A stretch of DNA of 64,000 nucleotides from Prevotella sp902465605 (GCA_902465605.1 CABQNT010000010.1:1-64000), one strand, 5' to 3'. Counted from the stretch's first letter, positions 36,914 to 46,303 are shown. Numbers and translations are program-made. The notes: generated by a model from the letters alone, not told the origin.

Positions 36914-38118
36914 TTTACTGGTTTTCTATAGGTGTGAATCATCAACCATCCATACCGCAAAAGCAAAGACAGTGCCACAATGACCATGCCTTCTGCATAG
37001 GTTTGGAAGAACGCCAGCATGAGATTGGCCACCAGCAACAGGCTGTACAGCTTGATGTAGGAATGAATTCTGCCCATGCGCAAGGCTTTGATGGTGGGGA
37101 AGAGGTAGAAAAGGTTGAGGGGACAGAGCAACAGAATTTGGAAATTCAGTTGCACCGTGGGGTGTTGGGAGAAGACCATGGCCAGCAAAATAATGCCGGC
37201 TGTGCCTGTGACAAGCATGGTAACGAGGTCATAAACCCAAAAGGTGCGCCGTGTTTTCCATTCGGCCAAGCACGTAATGAGCGTCAAGATGAGCCACAGA
37301 ATGGCACAAACAATTGGCGTGACGGCTGCTTTTTCCACAGGTTTCTCGATGGGTTGAATGAGGTACGACGTGCTGACAACGAGGTTTCTTCGCTGCCCTT
37401 GACGGTCAATTACAAGGGCATGGGCGAAATCTTCGCGAAGGCTGTCGGGTAAAAACTGCTGTTGTGCGTTGTCTGTCTTAGCGTCGGCCTTCACCCCAAG
37501 CAACAGGTCGTTACCAAAACGGGCCCATCGATGTTGCTCGTTCCACTGATGAATCATTTGCCGATACGAGGTAGTGACGTTCTTGTTTTCGGCATACAGC
37601 ACGTTGCCGTTGATGTGGTTGACAATCATATCGCATGCCCGGGTGGTGCAATTGTCGTAAAAATAGTTGTATCGATATATGCGGTTCTCGGGGCGGTAGT
37701 TCACGTCAATGGCTTGTGTGATGGCCCATTTTTCTTCTCTGGTGAGGTTGAGCTGTTGTTCTTTCACCCAACTACCTCTGCGAGCGTATGAGGCAATGAA
37801 GTCATTGGCGTCTTGAATGCCCATCTCGTAATCAGTGAGTCCGAACACAAAGCGTAAGATGAAGTAGCTTTTCTGGAAGGAAAACATGCCATAGTTGACG
37901 ACGATGTCTTGCTGACGGCCTACGTCGTTGTAGTGAATGGCAGTGTGGCCGTAATACGAATAGATTTGGTCGCCGGGGCCACAAGTGAGCAAGCTAATCT
38001 TAACCGAGTCCATACTTTTGAGCAGGACGCTGTCTACTTGCGCATTGGTTTGCTGCGTAGTCAAAAGGACAGCAACCAATACCAGTAAATACTTTAAATG
38101 CGTGGTAAAACGTTTCAC
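36910..38118 (-). CDS. lnb: Lipoprotein N-acyltransferase Lnb (DUF4105)
   Basis: Inner-membrane enzyme that adds the third acyl chain to the N-terminal Cys of lipoproteins in Bacteroidetes, replacing Lnt, which these bacteria lack. I start it at the GTG at 38118, giving 402 residues with a good N-terminal signal/anchor (VKRFTTHLKYLLVLVAVLL); the frame is open to another GTG at 38145, but a TATTTTTG promoter box lies in between. The periplasmic DUF4105 domain (about 25-260) carries CGPGDQIYSYYGHTAIH and FYDNCTTRACDMI, which hold the conserved His and Cys. About four or five membrane segments follow. Assignment rests on the DUF4105-plus-membrane layout described for Lnb. First gene of a pair with the phosphatase-like gene. 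Confidence 0.8.
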   Translation of the reverse strand: MKRFTTHLKYLLVLVAVLLTTQQTNAQVDSVLLKSMDSVKISLLTCGPGDQIYSYYGHTAIHYNDVGRQQDIVVNYGMFSFQKSYFILRFVFGLTDYEMGIQDANDFIASYARRGSWVKEQQLNLTREEKWAITQAIDVNYRPENRIYRYNYFYDNCTTRACDMIVNHINGNVLYAENKNVTTSYRQMIHQWNEQHRWARFGNDLLLGVKADAKTDNAQQQFLPDSLREDFAHALVIDRQGQRRNLVVSTSYLIQPIEKPVEKAAVTPIVCAILWLILTLITCLAEWKTRRTFWVYDLVTMLVTGTAGIILLAMVFSQHPTVQLNFQILLLCPLNLFYLFPTIKALRMGRIHSYIKLYSLLLVANLMLAFFQTYAEGMVIVALSLLLRYGWLMIHTYRKPVK

Positions 38119-38122
38119 GATG

Positions 38123-38130
38123 CAAAAATA
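38123..38130 (-). promoter_or_regulatory. -7 element immediately before lnb
   Basis: TATTTTTG on the minus strand, only 4 nt before the GTG at 38118. It would give a nearly leaderless message and supports the later start codon. No clear TTG element at the usual distance. Confidence 0.45.
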
Positions 38131-38175
38131 ACTTATATTTCCCACTTAATGTGCGTTTAATTAGAAAATTTTCGA

Positions 38176-38183
38176 TATTTTTG
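38176..38183 (+). promoter_or_regulatory. -7 element upstream of the outer-membrane protein gene
   Basis: TATTTTTG on the plus strand, 25 nt before the start codon at 38209, divergent from the lnb promoter box. The -33 element is weak. Confidence 0.5.
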
Positions 38184-38208
38184 CATCCAAAATAGAAATC
38201 AGAACAGA

Positions 38209-39510
38209 ATGAAAAAAGTAGCAGGTGCCCTTATGTTGGCAGCTTTCACTATATCTACGTTTGCTCAAAGCGGTACGAATTCTCCTTATAGCCAGTATGG
38301 TTTGGGGCTATTGTCTGACCAGACCAGCGGATTCAACCGTGGTATGAACGGATTGGGTTATGGTTTCAGGGAGAACGACCAGGTGAATTTCATCAATCCT
38401 GCCTCTTATTCAGCCTTCGATTCGCTCACCTTCGTGTTCGATGCGGGTATCTCTGGGCAACTCACTAATTTTGCTGAGAATGGTAAAAAGAAGAATGCGA
38501 AAAATGCAGACCTTGAATATGTGGTCGCTGGTTTGCGTCTGGCCAAACATTTGGGCTTGAGCTTTGGTTTGGTTCCTTTTACCAACGTAGGATACAATTA
38601 CGCCAATACATCGACCGTCAACGTGGATGAAAACTACGCAAAGACCACGGCAACCAATACTTACGCCGGCAATGGTGGCTTACACCAGGTGTACTTGGGG
38701 ACGGGATGGGCACCATTCAAGGGTTTCTCTTTGGGCGCCAATATCTCTTATCTATGGGGGGAGTTGAACCGATCGGTCGTGAACAGCTACAATGACCAGT
38801 CGGTTAATACCGTTTCAAAGTTTTATTCGGCACAGGTAAGGAATTACAAATTGGATCTTGGATTGCAATATACGGCTCAATTGTCGAAGAAAGACCAGGT
38901 TACCTTGGGCGCTGTGTATAGTCTGGGACATAAGCTCGGTGCTGATCCAACGTTGGATGTTATCTCGCGAAATCCGCAAACTGGCGTGCAAGACACTACC
39001 GCTTATAGCATAACCAACGGCCTGGAACTGCCAACAGCGATAGGAGGAGGATTGGCTTGGAATCACCAAAACCAATTGAAGCTGGGCGTTGATTATCTGC
39101 TGCAGCAGTGGTCAAAAACCGAATATCCTGTCTATTCCATCGCCAATGGTGTGCCACAGTACGCACTGTCGAAGAATGAATTCAATGATCGGCATCGATT
39201 TACGGTCGGTGGAGAGTTCTGCCATGATGTGAACAGTCGCAATTTCTTCAAACGAATCCGCTATCGGTTAGGTGCTTCCTACGCTACACCTTATATGAAA
39301 GTAAATGGGGTGGATGGCCCAAAGGAAATCAGCGTGAGTGCAGGTTTCGGCATTCCCATCGTCAATGCTTACAACAATCGGTCGTTGTTGAATATCTCTG
39401 CGCAGTGGGTTCGACAGGATGCGAAGGCCTTTATCACAGAGAATACGTTTCGTATCAATATCGGACTGACCTTCAACGAGCGTTGGTTCGCTAAATGGAA
39501 GGTTAATTAA
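38209..39510 (+). CDS. Outer-membrane beta-barrel protein (FadL-like fold)
   Basis: Predicted 433-residue outer-membrane protein with a signal peptide cleaved after FAQ (residue 20) and a mature part of alternating polar/hydrophobic beta strands ending in a charged strand. The N-terminal NSPYSQYGLG and FINPASYSAFDSLTF motifs are typical of a Bacteroidetes barrel family that resembles FadL-type transporters. I give no substrate. First gene of a run with lptC and the CNNM protein (gaps of 30 and 14 nt), a cluster devoted to the envelope. Confidence 0.8.
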   Translation: MKKVAGALMLAAFTISTFAQSGTNSPYSQYGLGLLSDQTSGFNRGMNGLGYGFRENDQVNFINPASYSAFDSLTFVFDAGISGQLTNFAENGKKKNAKNADLEYVVAGLRLAKHLGLSFGLVPFTNVGYNYANTSTVNVDENYAKTTATNTYAGNGGLHQVYLGTGWAPFKGFSLGANISYLWGELNRSVVNSYNDQSVNTVSKFYSAQVRNYKLDLGLQYTAQLSKKDQVTLGAVYSLGHKLGADPTLDVISRNPQTGVQDTTAYSITNGLELPTAIGGGLAWNHQNQLKLGVDYLLQQWSKTEYPVYSIANGVPQYALSKNEFNDRHRFTVGGEFCHDVNSRNFFKRIRYRLGASYATPYMKVNGVDGPKEISVSAGFGIPIVNAYNNRSLLNISAQWVRQDAKAFITENTFRINIGLTFNERWFAKWKVN

Positions 39511-39540
39511 TCTGCTTTGTGAGGCAGGGAAGGTAACTGA

Positions 39541-40191
39541 ATGGTCAAGAAGTCTGTCATACCTATCTTATTACTGTTGCACATCTTGTTTTTCATTTCG
39601 TGCGAAAAGCAGAGGGAACATATTGCGCCTGCCATTCATGAACGCGACTCGGTGCCTATGATGACTACCTATGGGGTGAATCAGTTGATATCCGATTCGG
39701 GCGTCATCAAGTATAAAATAGTGACAGAACGATGGGAAATCTATCAAAATGAAACCTCTCAAAAGTCGGTTTTCATCAAGGGAGCTTTCTTAGAACAGTT
39801 TGATGAGAGCTTCCATGTGCAGTCGTACATCCAATGCGATACGGCCTACTATTACACCGACCAGCAGCTTTGGGAACTGCGGGGACGAGTGAAGATATTG
39901 ACCAAAGACGGACTGGACTTTACCAGTGAGGAGTTGTTTCTGGATAGGCGAGCACACGAGTTGTATTCTCGTAAGTACTCAAAACTTGTCACTCCCAAGC
40001 GAACGCTGCAAGGAAGTTATTTCCGAAGTGATGAGCGGATGACCCGATACCTGGTGACTAACAGTCGGGGATCGTTTGAAAAATCCGACTTTACGGGCGA
40101 GTCTGATACCACTACCGTGACAGCAGACAGTCTCAATACCTTCAGTCGTCCGCAAGCATCACCACGACCTAAGTTGCCAACGACCCCTTGA
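39541..40191 (+). CDS. lptC: LptC, LPS export periplasmic protein
   Basis: Part of the Lpt bridge that moves lipopolysaccharide from the inner to the outer membrane. The 216-residue protein has an N-terminal hydrophobic segment with a lipobox-like FFISC (Cys 21), so it may be lipid-anchored rather than bitopic as in E. coli. The rest fits the LptC/OstA-like beta-jellyroll (VSVFIKG-type strands, ELRGRVKILTKDGLDFTSEEL near residue 115-135). The last ~30 residues are Ser/Thr/Pro-rich. Located between an outer-membrane barrel and a CNNM gene, as in other Bacteroidetes. Confidence 0.85.
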   Translation: MVKKSVIPILLLLHILFFISCEKQREHIAPAIHERDSVPMMTTYGVNQLISDSGVIKYKIVTERWEIYQNETSQKSVFIKGAFLEQFDESFHVQSYIQCDTAYYYTDQQLWELRGRVKILTKDGLDFTSEELFLDRRAHELYSRKYSKLVTPKRTLQGSYFRSDERMTRYLVTNSRGSFEKSDFTGESDTTTVTADSLNTFSRPQASPRPKLPTTP

Positions 40192-40205
40192 TAAGGATTT
40201 GAACA

Positions 40206-41483
40206 ATGAATGAACAAGTTGATTTAGCGCTGATTATCGGCATCCTCATCACGATGATACTCTCTGCTTTCTTTTCAGGAATGGAGATTGCTTTCGTGTC
40301 CAGCAATCGTATGCTCGCACAGATGGACAAGGAGAAGATGGGGATTTCAAAGCGCTTCTTGTCTCTTTTCTTCAACAACCCCAACAGTTTTGTCAGCACC
40401 ATGCTGGTGGGTAACAACATTGTGCTGGTGGTATATGGTATCTTAATCGCGCGTCTCTTTGATCAAACAATCTTTGCGGGGATGGATGCGGCATTTACTG
40501 TGCCAGCAGATACGGTGTTGTCGACGCTGATTATCTTGTTTACGGGCGAGTTTTTGCCGAAGACACTGTTCCAAAGCAACCCCAACCGACTGATGCAGGT
40601 ATTCGCCTTTCCTGCCTATTTGTTTTACGTCATCCTATGGCCCATCAGTCGTTTTGCAACCTTTTTATCAGGCTTGATTCTTCGATTGTTTAGGGTTCAC
40701 ATTCCGAAAGACGCCATCTCGGGCGGATTTTCCAAGGTTGATTTGGATTATCTGATTCAATCAAGCATTGAGAACGCACGCAGTAATGAGGAAATAGAGA
40801 ATGAGGTGAAAATCTTTCACAATGCACTCGACTTTCCAGACACAAAGGTTCGCGACTGCATGGTGCCGCGAACTGAGATTAATTCGGTAGACATCAATAC
40901 ATGCACACTCGATGAATTGAGACAGAAATTCATTGAGAGTGGTAATTCAAAAATCATTGTTTACACGGATGACATCGATCACATCAAAGGCTATATCCAC
41001 AGTTCAGAACTGTTTAAGAATCCATCTTCATGGAAAGATGGTATCCGTTCCATGCCCTTTGTGCCTGAAACAATGCCTGCACAGAAGCTCATGCAAATAC
41101 TTTTGCAGCAGAAAAAAAGCCTGGGAGTGGTAGTGGATGAGTTCGGAGGAACCAGCGGTATCGTTTCTTTGGAGGACATTGTGGAGGAAATATTCGGTGA
41201 GATAGAGGACGAACACGACAGCCTGAAATACGTCGCCAAGCAGACTAACGAGGATGAATACCTGTTGTCGGCTCGGCTGGAGATAGACAAAGTGAACGAA
41301 ATGTTCAGCCTAGATTTGCCCGAAAGTGAGGAGTACATGACGCTTGGTGGGTTGATATTGAATGCCTATCGTAGCTTCCCGAAGTTGAATGAGATTGTCA
41401 AAATAGGAAAATTCGAGTTCAAGATTATCAAGATTGCAACCGCTAAAATAGAGCTGGTTCAGCTGAAAGTTCTGCCCGAATGA
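40206..41483 (+). CDS. CNNM/CorC (HlyC/CorC) family transporter protein
   Basis: Inner-membrane protein of 425 residues: DUF21 domain with three or four membrane segments (about 1-190, with MILSAFFSGMEIAFVSSNR), a CBS pair (about 210-335, with DCMVPRTEINSVD and GVVDEFGGTSGIVSLEDIVEEIFGEI split around 310), and a C-terminal CorC_HlyC domain. The family is linked to magnesium efflux or homeostasis; the older name hemolysin is not meaningful here. Co-transcribed with lptC. Confidence 0.88.
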   Translation: MNEQVDLALIIGILITMILSAFFSGMEIAFVSSNRMLAQMDKEKMGISKRFLSLFFNNPNSFVSTMLVGNNIVLVVYGILIARLFDQTIFAGMDAAFTVPADTVLSTLIILFTGEFLPKTLFQSNPNRLMQVFAFPAYLFYVILWPISRFATFLSGLILRLFRVHIPKDAISGGFSKVDLDYLIQSSIENARSNEEIENEVKIFHNALDFPDTKVRDCMVPRTEINSVDINTCTLDELRQKFIESGNSKIIVYTDDIDHIKGYIHSSELFKNPSSWKDGIRSMPFVPETMPAQKLMQILLQQKKSLGVVVDEFGGTSGIVSLEDIVEEIFGEIEDEHDSLKYVAKQTNEDEYLLSARLEIDKVNEMFSLDLPESEEYMTLGGLILNAYRSFPKLNEIVKIGKFEFKIIKIATAKIELVQLKVLPE

Positions 41484-41547
41484 CCCTATAAAAGGGCTTG
41501 AACGCAAAATTTCAACTGAAAAATTCATGCGTTTGCTAAGAATTTAG

Positions 41548-41555
41548 TATTTTTG
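41548..41555 (+). promoter_or_regulatory. -7 element upstream of the PpiD/SurA gene
   Basis: TATTTTTG, 117 nt before the start codon at 41673. The leader that follows is A-rich. The -33 element is not clear. Confidence 0.5.
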
Positions 41556-41672
41556 TACGCATTTTGTAAGTAACTAACAGTACCATAACACAGGTTGTTA
41601 TGTTATTTTGTAGTACGAACAAAGCTTCAAGACGAATATAAAAAACAAAAAAATAAAACAGTATAATTAACA

Positions 41673-43814
41673 ATGGCAGCATTAGGAAAAATTAGAAAAA
41701 GAGGCCTGATCTTGATTAGTATTATCGGTTTGGGTCTTTTTGCGTTTATTGCTGAAGAGGGATTTCGTTCATGCGAAGCATCACGAAACGACCGACGTCA
41801 GCAGATAGGCGAAGTGTTAGGTGAGAAAGTCAGCGTGCAAGACTTTCAAAAGCTCATTGATGAGTATTCGGAAGTCATCAAGATGCAACAAGGTGTGAAC
41901 AACCTCAATGAGATGCAGTTGAACCAAGTGAAAGACATGGTTTGGCAAACTTACATTCAGACCAAGGTGGTAGAGAATGAAGCCAACAAGCTGGGATTGA
42001 CCGTGACCGATGCCGAATTGCAGAATATCTTGAATGAAGGAACCAACCCCATGTTGATGCAAACACCGTTCGTGAATCAACAAACGGGACGCTTTGATGC
42101 AAATTCTCTGAAGAAGTTCCTCGCTGATTACAAGACACAGCAAACCGCCAATCCACAACTTGCTGAGCAGTATCAGGCTTTGTACAAGTATTGGACGTTT
42201 ATAGAGAAGACACTTCGTCAACAATTGCTGGCGCAAAAATATCAAAGTCTTCTTGCAAGTTGCATCCTCTCTAACCCTATTGAGGCCAAAATGGCATACA
42301 AAGAAGCCAATGAGGAGAGCCAGATTGAGTTGGCTACGTTCCCTTATTCGAGCATTGAAGATAGCAAGGTGAAAATCTCTGACGCTGACTTAAAGGCGAA
42401 ATACGAAGAAGTGAAAGGCCGTTTCAAGCAGTATGTAGAAAGTCGTGACATCAAGTATGTAACGGTACAGGTAACACCTTCCGCAAACGACCGTGCGGCT
42501 TTGCAGAAGTCATTCACGCAATATACAGCCGACTTGGCCGCAGCAGCCGACCCTGCAAACGCTGTTCGCAAGAGCACGTCCTTAGTGAACTATCTTGGTT
42601 TGCCTGTTGCTAAGACAGCTTATGCGTCTGACATCGCCGACAGACTTGACTCCATGGCTGTTGGACAGACCTTTGGTCCGTTCGAAAGTCAGATGGATAA
42701 CACGTTGAATGTTATCAAACTGGTTTCTAAACAATTATTACCCGACTCGGTACAGTACCGCCAAATTCAGGTAATGGGTGCGACAGCCGACGAAGCTCAG
42801 AAGCGTGCAGACTCCATTTACACCGCATTGAACGGTGGTGCCGATTTCGAGTTGCTGGCCAAAAAATATGGACAAACGGGCGAAAAGACCTGGTTGACGA
42901 CCGCACAATATCAGCAAGCACCATCTATGGACGCCGATACAAAGACGTATATCAATACGCTCAACAATCTTGGCGTTAGCGAAACGAGAAACATGAAGCT
43001 GGGACAAGGCAATGTCATCATACAGGTTGTTGACCGCAGGGCGATGATCAACAAATATACAGCTGCCGTCATTAAGAAGACCATCGATTTCTCTAAGGAG
43101 ACTTATTCAACCGCCTATAACAAGTTCAGCTCATTTGTTAGTGCCAACCAAACACCGGATAAAATTGCCAAGAACGCAAAAGGCAGTGGCTACACGGTGC
43201 AGGAGGCAAAGGATATAACTACTTCTACACATACATTGGTGGGAATCAACGACACTCGTGACGCTTTGAAATGGTTGTTCGAGGCGAAAGAAGGTGAAAT
43301 ATCTCCGATGTACGAGTGCGGTAACAACGACCAGTTGTTGCTCGTGGTGCTTGATAAGATTCATCCAAAGGGCTATCGTCCTTACGACGATCCACAAGTG
43401 AAGGAGATGTTGAAGGCTGAGGTAATGCGTGACAAGAAGGCCGAACAGCTCATGGCTAAGGCCAAGGATGTGAAGTCTGTGTCAGCTGCTAAGGCGAAGG
43501 GAGCTACCGTTGCTCCTGTCAATCAGGTAACCTTCTCGGCACCGGTGTTTGTGATGAGTACGGGTGCCAGTGAGCCTGCATTGAGTGGTGCGGTTGCTGC
43601 TACGGCAAAAGGACAATTCTCTGCCAAGCCTGTTAAGGGCAATGCGGGTGTTTATGTCTTCCAAGTAACCAACCGAACTACCCGTCCTGGTAAGTTTGAA
43701 GCTAAGGCTGAAGAAGACAAGGCACGACAGAAAGCCTTGCAGTTTGCAGGCAACTTCATGAACGAATTGGTGATAAAGGCCGGTGTAGTTGATGATCGCT
43801 ACTTGTTCTTCTAA
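41673..43814 (+). CDS. PpiD/SurA-type periplasmic peptidyl-prolyl isomerase
   Basis: Membrane-anchored periplasmic folding factor of 713 residues for exported and outer-membrane proteins. N-terminal anchor at about residues 10-28 (GLILISIIGLGLFAFIAEEG), a SurA N-like chaperone domain (about 40-240) with repeated helical segments, a PPIC rotamase domain (about 350-460, SVQYRQIQVMGATADEAQKR), and a long C-terminal part with a second, weaker isomerase-like region. The topology is that of PpiD rather than soluble SurA. Strong hairpin terminator downstream. Confidence 0.88.
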   Translation: MAALGKIRKRGLILISIIGLGLFAFIAEEGFRSCEASRNDRRQQIGEVLGEKVSVQDFQKLIDEYSEVIKMQQGVNNLNEMQLNQVKDMVWQTYIQTKVVENEANKLGLTVTDAELQNILNEGTNPMLMQTPFVNQQTGRFDANSLKKFLADYKTQQTANPQLAEQYQALYKYWTFIEKTLRQQLLAQKYQSLLASCILSNPIEAKMAYKEANEESQIELATFPYSSIEDSKVKISDADLKAKYEEVKGRFKQYVESRDIKYVTVQVTPSANDRAALQKSFTQYTADLAAAADPANAVRKSTSLVNYLGLPVAKTAYASDIADRLDSMAVGQTFGPFESQMDNTLNVIKLVSKQLLPDSVQYRQIQVMGATADEAQKRADSIYTALNGGADFELLAKKYGQTGEKTWLTTAQYQQAPSMDADTKTYINTLNNLGVSETRNMKLGQGNVIIQVVDRRAMINKYTAAVIKKTIDFSKETYSTAYNKFSSFVSANQTPDKIAKNAKGSGYTVQEAKDITTSTHTLVGINDTRDALKWLFEAKEGEISPMYECGNNDQLLLVVLDKIHPKGYRPYDDPQVKEMLKAEVMRDKKAEQLMAKAKDVKSVSAAKAKGATVAPVNQVTFSAPVFVMSTGASEPALSGAVAATAKGQFSAKPVKGNAGVYVFQVTNRTTRPGKFEAKAEEDKARQKALQFAGNFMNELVIKAGVVDDRYLFF

Positions 43815-43891
43815 TGTGATAGATTTCAAAACACTCATCGTTAGGGTGGCTCATTCAATGTTATTAGCCAACTAACGTTGCATCGAAATAT

Positions 43892-43931
43892 AAAAAACTC
43901 CGCGTACTTGTTTGAGTACGCGGAGTTTTTT
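43892..43931. terminator. Strong terminator between convergent genes
   Basis: Perfect 17-bp stem AAAAAACTCCGCGTACT / AGTACGCGGAGTTTTTT with a 6-nt loop. A-run on one side and T-run on the other suit termination of the PpiD gene and, less directly, of aguB from the other strand. Confidence 0.9.
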
Positions 43932-44057
43932 GTAGGTTAACAGCCAGACAGACGGTCATGTGTGGAAACCATTTCAGCTCGCGACCTATACATCTAAGAA
44001 TACAATGTTCAATCTGAATGGAATCTATTGCATGGCTATGTGCTTCATTCAGGTTGC

Positions 44058-44945
44058 TTATTTGTCGATGTATCTTTTCACAATGTCTTGATAACACTCA
44101 ATCCGTCGGTCACGCAAGAATGGCCACCAGCGGCGTACTTGTTCACTATGGTCGAGGTCGATGTCTATCACCACGCTCTCTTCATCGTCATCGCAGGCCT
44201 GATAATACAGTTCTCCTTGTGGACCAGCTACAAACGAACTACCCCAAAAGTTAATGCCATTGGTTTGTCCGGAGGGGTCATCTTCGTGTCCAACTCGGTT
44301 TACGGTAATCACTGGCAGTCCATTGGCTACCGCATGTCCGCGCTGAACAGTGGTCCATGCATTGCGTTGTCGCTGCTGTTCATCCTTATCATCGCTGCTT
44401 TCGTAACCAATGGCGGTGGGGTAGATGAGCAGTTGTGCGCCTTGCAATGCCATGAGTCGGGCTGCCTCTGGATACCATTGATCCCAACAAACCAGTACAC
44501 CTAAGCGTCCTACGGAGGTGTCGATGGGGTGGAAACCCAAGTCGCCAGGGGTGAAATAGAACTTTTCATAGTAAGCTGGGTCGTCGGGAATGTGCATCTT
44601 GCGGTATTTCCCAGCGATAGTTCCATCTTTTTCAATCACCACAGCTGTGTTGTGATACAGGCCGGGAGCCCGCTTTTCAAATAGCGAAGTGACGATTACC
44701 ACCTCTAATTTTTTAGCCAACTTGCCGAAGAACTCTGTGGAAGGACCCGGGATTGATTCGGCCAAATCGAAGTTGTTGACATCCTCCACCTGACAAAAGT
44801 AGAGCGAGTTGTGCAATTCTTGCAGTACGATGAGCTGTGCACCTCGTTGTGCCAAGTCGGTGATATTCTCGGCTATTTTCTTTTTGTTGTCGTCTACACG
44901 CTCGGTATTGTGTAGCTGTAAAATTCCTATTCTTATTTCGTTCAT
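44058..44945 (-). CDS. aguB: N-carbamoylputrescine amidase
   Basis: Nitrilase-superfamily enzyme of 295 residues that cleaves N-carbamoylputrescine to putrescine, CO2 and ammonia. The catalytic Glu-Lys-Cys triad is visible in LQELHN (about residue 42), KYRKMHIPDD (about 117) and VCWDQWYPEAARL (about 155). The late WGSSFVAGPQGE segment is also family-typical. Placed just downstream of aguA, the preceding step, so the pair supplies putrescine from agmatine. A repeat-rich gap of 140 nt separates them. Confidence 0.93.
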   Translation of the reverse strand: MNEIRIGILQLHNTERVDDNKKKIAENITDLAQRGAQLIVLQELHNSLYFCQVEDVNNFDLAESIPGPSTEFFGKLAKKLEVVIVTSLFEKRAPGLYHNTAVVIEKDGTIAGKYRKMHIPDDPAYYEKFYFTPGDLGFHPIDTSVGRLGVLVCWDQWYPEAARLMALQGAQLLIYPTAIGYESSDDKDEQQRQRNAWTTVQRGHAVANGLPVITVNRVGHEDDPSGQTNGINFWGSSFVAGPQGELYYQACDDDEESVVIDIDLDHSEQVRRWWPFLRDRRIECYQDIVKRYIDK

Positions 44946-45110
44946 TTTTTTAGTTTATGGGTTTATGAGTTTTTTAGTTTTTTAGTTGACGAGTTTACAA
45001 GTTCACAAGTTCACGAGTTGATAGCTTTGCCAATCAAAAAGTTCAATGTTCAATGTTCAAAGTTCAATGTTCAAAAGTTCAAAGTTCAATGTTCAAAGCT
45101 CAAAGTTTGT
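44946..45110. repeat. Repeat-rich spacer: T/G-rich units and a GTTCAAA/T heptamer array
   Basis: First part (44946-45020) has T-rich units such as GAGTTTTTTAGTTTT and GAGTTTACAAGTTCAC. Second part (45041-45107) is a tandem array of about nine heptamers of the type GTTCAAT/GTTCAAA, with one octamer. The array reaches into the 3' end of aguA and encodes its last codons. A 23-nt piece at 44979-45001 occurs inverted at 48260-48282. Confidence 0.75.
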
Positions 45111-46147
45111 ATTTGTTGCATCGTGAGGCAGTGGAGAGAGCCATGCTGTTTTATCACAGTTGTCGCATCCACAGGAATGATATCACGGTGGGGGAAGGCC
45201 GTCCCAATGATGTCGAGTGCTTGCTCATCCAGTTCGTCTTGTTGATAGGTCGGGACGATCACCGCGTCATTAATGACAACAAAGTTGGCGTAAGTGGCTG
45301 GCAGACGCTCACCTTCGTAGTGGATGGCTTTGGGCATGGGTAGTCTCAGTAGCCGATAAGGCTTTCCGTCAATCGTTCGGAAAGTTTGCAGCTGTCGTTC
45401 CATGGCTTTGAAATCTTCGTATTGTTCATCGTTGGCATCATCACATCCTATATATAATAAGGTGTCATCTGGAGCAAAGCGCACGGTTGTGTCTATGTGT
45501 CCATCCGTGTCATCACCTACCAACTTTCCATGGTCTATCCACAAGATGCGGTTGGCGTGCAGTCTGTCGAGCAACTTTCGTTCTATTTCTTGCTGTGTCA
45601 GCGGTTGGTTTCTGTTTGGGGCGAGCAAGCAGAGACTGGTGGTTAGGATGGTTCCCTTGCCGTCGCTCTCGATGGAGCCGCCCTCCAAGACAAAGTCGTT
45701 ATAATCTACATATTCGCCTTTTATTGCGTTTTGCGCTACAAGCTGCCTGTTAATCAGGTTGTCCTTGGAGGCTTCAAACTTGTTTCCCCAACCGTTAAAT
45801 TGGAAATCTAAGAGTAGGGGAGCAGCCTTGTCGTCCTTCGGCAGCAAGGTGATAAAGCCATGGTCGCGTGCCCAGGTGTCGTTTAGAGGACATTCTACGA
45901 ACCTGATTCGTTGGCATTCCTGTGCCGTGAAGTGGCGTTTTGTCTCTGCCACATCCTGTGTAACGATGAGCACCTCCTGATATCTTGCAATCACCTTTGC
46001 CAGTTGCACCTCGGTGTCAATGATGTCTTGCAAATAGGGTTGCCAATCTGTATGGGCATGTGGCCATGTCAATTGCATCGCTTTTTGTTCCTCCCATTCT
46101 GCAGGCAGGTAGTAAGGTATCTTTTCTTTTGTCATCAGTTTATTCAT
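45086..46147 (-). CDS. aguA: Agmatine deiminase
   Basis: Converts agmatine to N-carbamoylputrescine and ammonia, the first step of the arginine-decarboxylase route to putrescine. Start chosen at 46147 (MNKLMTKEKIPYYLPAEW), giving 353 residues; the ATG at 46135 is also possible, and the longer open frame to 46261 looks non-coding. Motifs: AMQLTWPHAHTDW at the N-terminus, PLNDTWARDHG (about 105), GGSIESDGKG (about 155), HIDTTVRFAPDD (about 220) and the catalytic Cys in HGSLHCLTMQ near the end. The last residues (LSFEH) are encoded by the heptamer repeat array. A TATATTTG -7-like box lies at 46167-46174. Confidence 0.92.
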   Translation of the reverse strand: MNKLMTKEKIPYYLPAEWEEQKAMQLTWPHAHTDWQPYLQDIIDTEVQLAKVIARYQEVLIVTQDVAETKRHFTAQECQRIRFVECPLNDTWARDHGFITLLPKDDKAAPLLLDFQFNGWGNKFEASKDNLINRQLVAQNAIKGEYVDYNDFVLEGGSIESDGKGTILTTSLCLLAPNRNQPLTQQEIERKLLDRLHANRILWIDHGKLVGDDTDGHIDTTVRFAPDDTLLYIGCDDANDEQYEDFKAMERQLQTFRTIDGKPYRLLRLPMPKAIHYEGERLPATYANFVVINDAVIVPTYQQDELDEQALDIIGTAFPHRDIIPVDATTVIKQHGSLHCLTMQQIQTLSFEH

Positions 46148-46303
46148 TGTCGATACTTTATCGTTACAAATATACACTAAAAAAAGCGATTTACAGCCCA
46201 TACAATTAAAATATATGCACCGAGCAAGATGGAATGAGGCATTAGACAGGTGCTTGGCCATTTTTTATCGCGATGCAGTCGGTTGATTCTTATATTTTTT
46301 GTG

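Noticed and set aside
45041..45107. CRISPR or attachment site at the heptamer array
   Set aside because: Simple 7-bp tandem repeat, no spacers, no integrase nearby.
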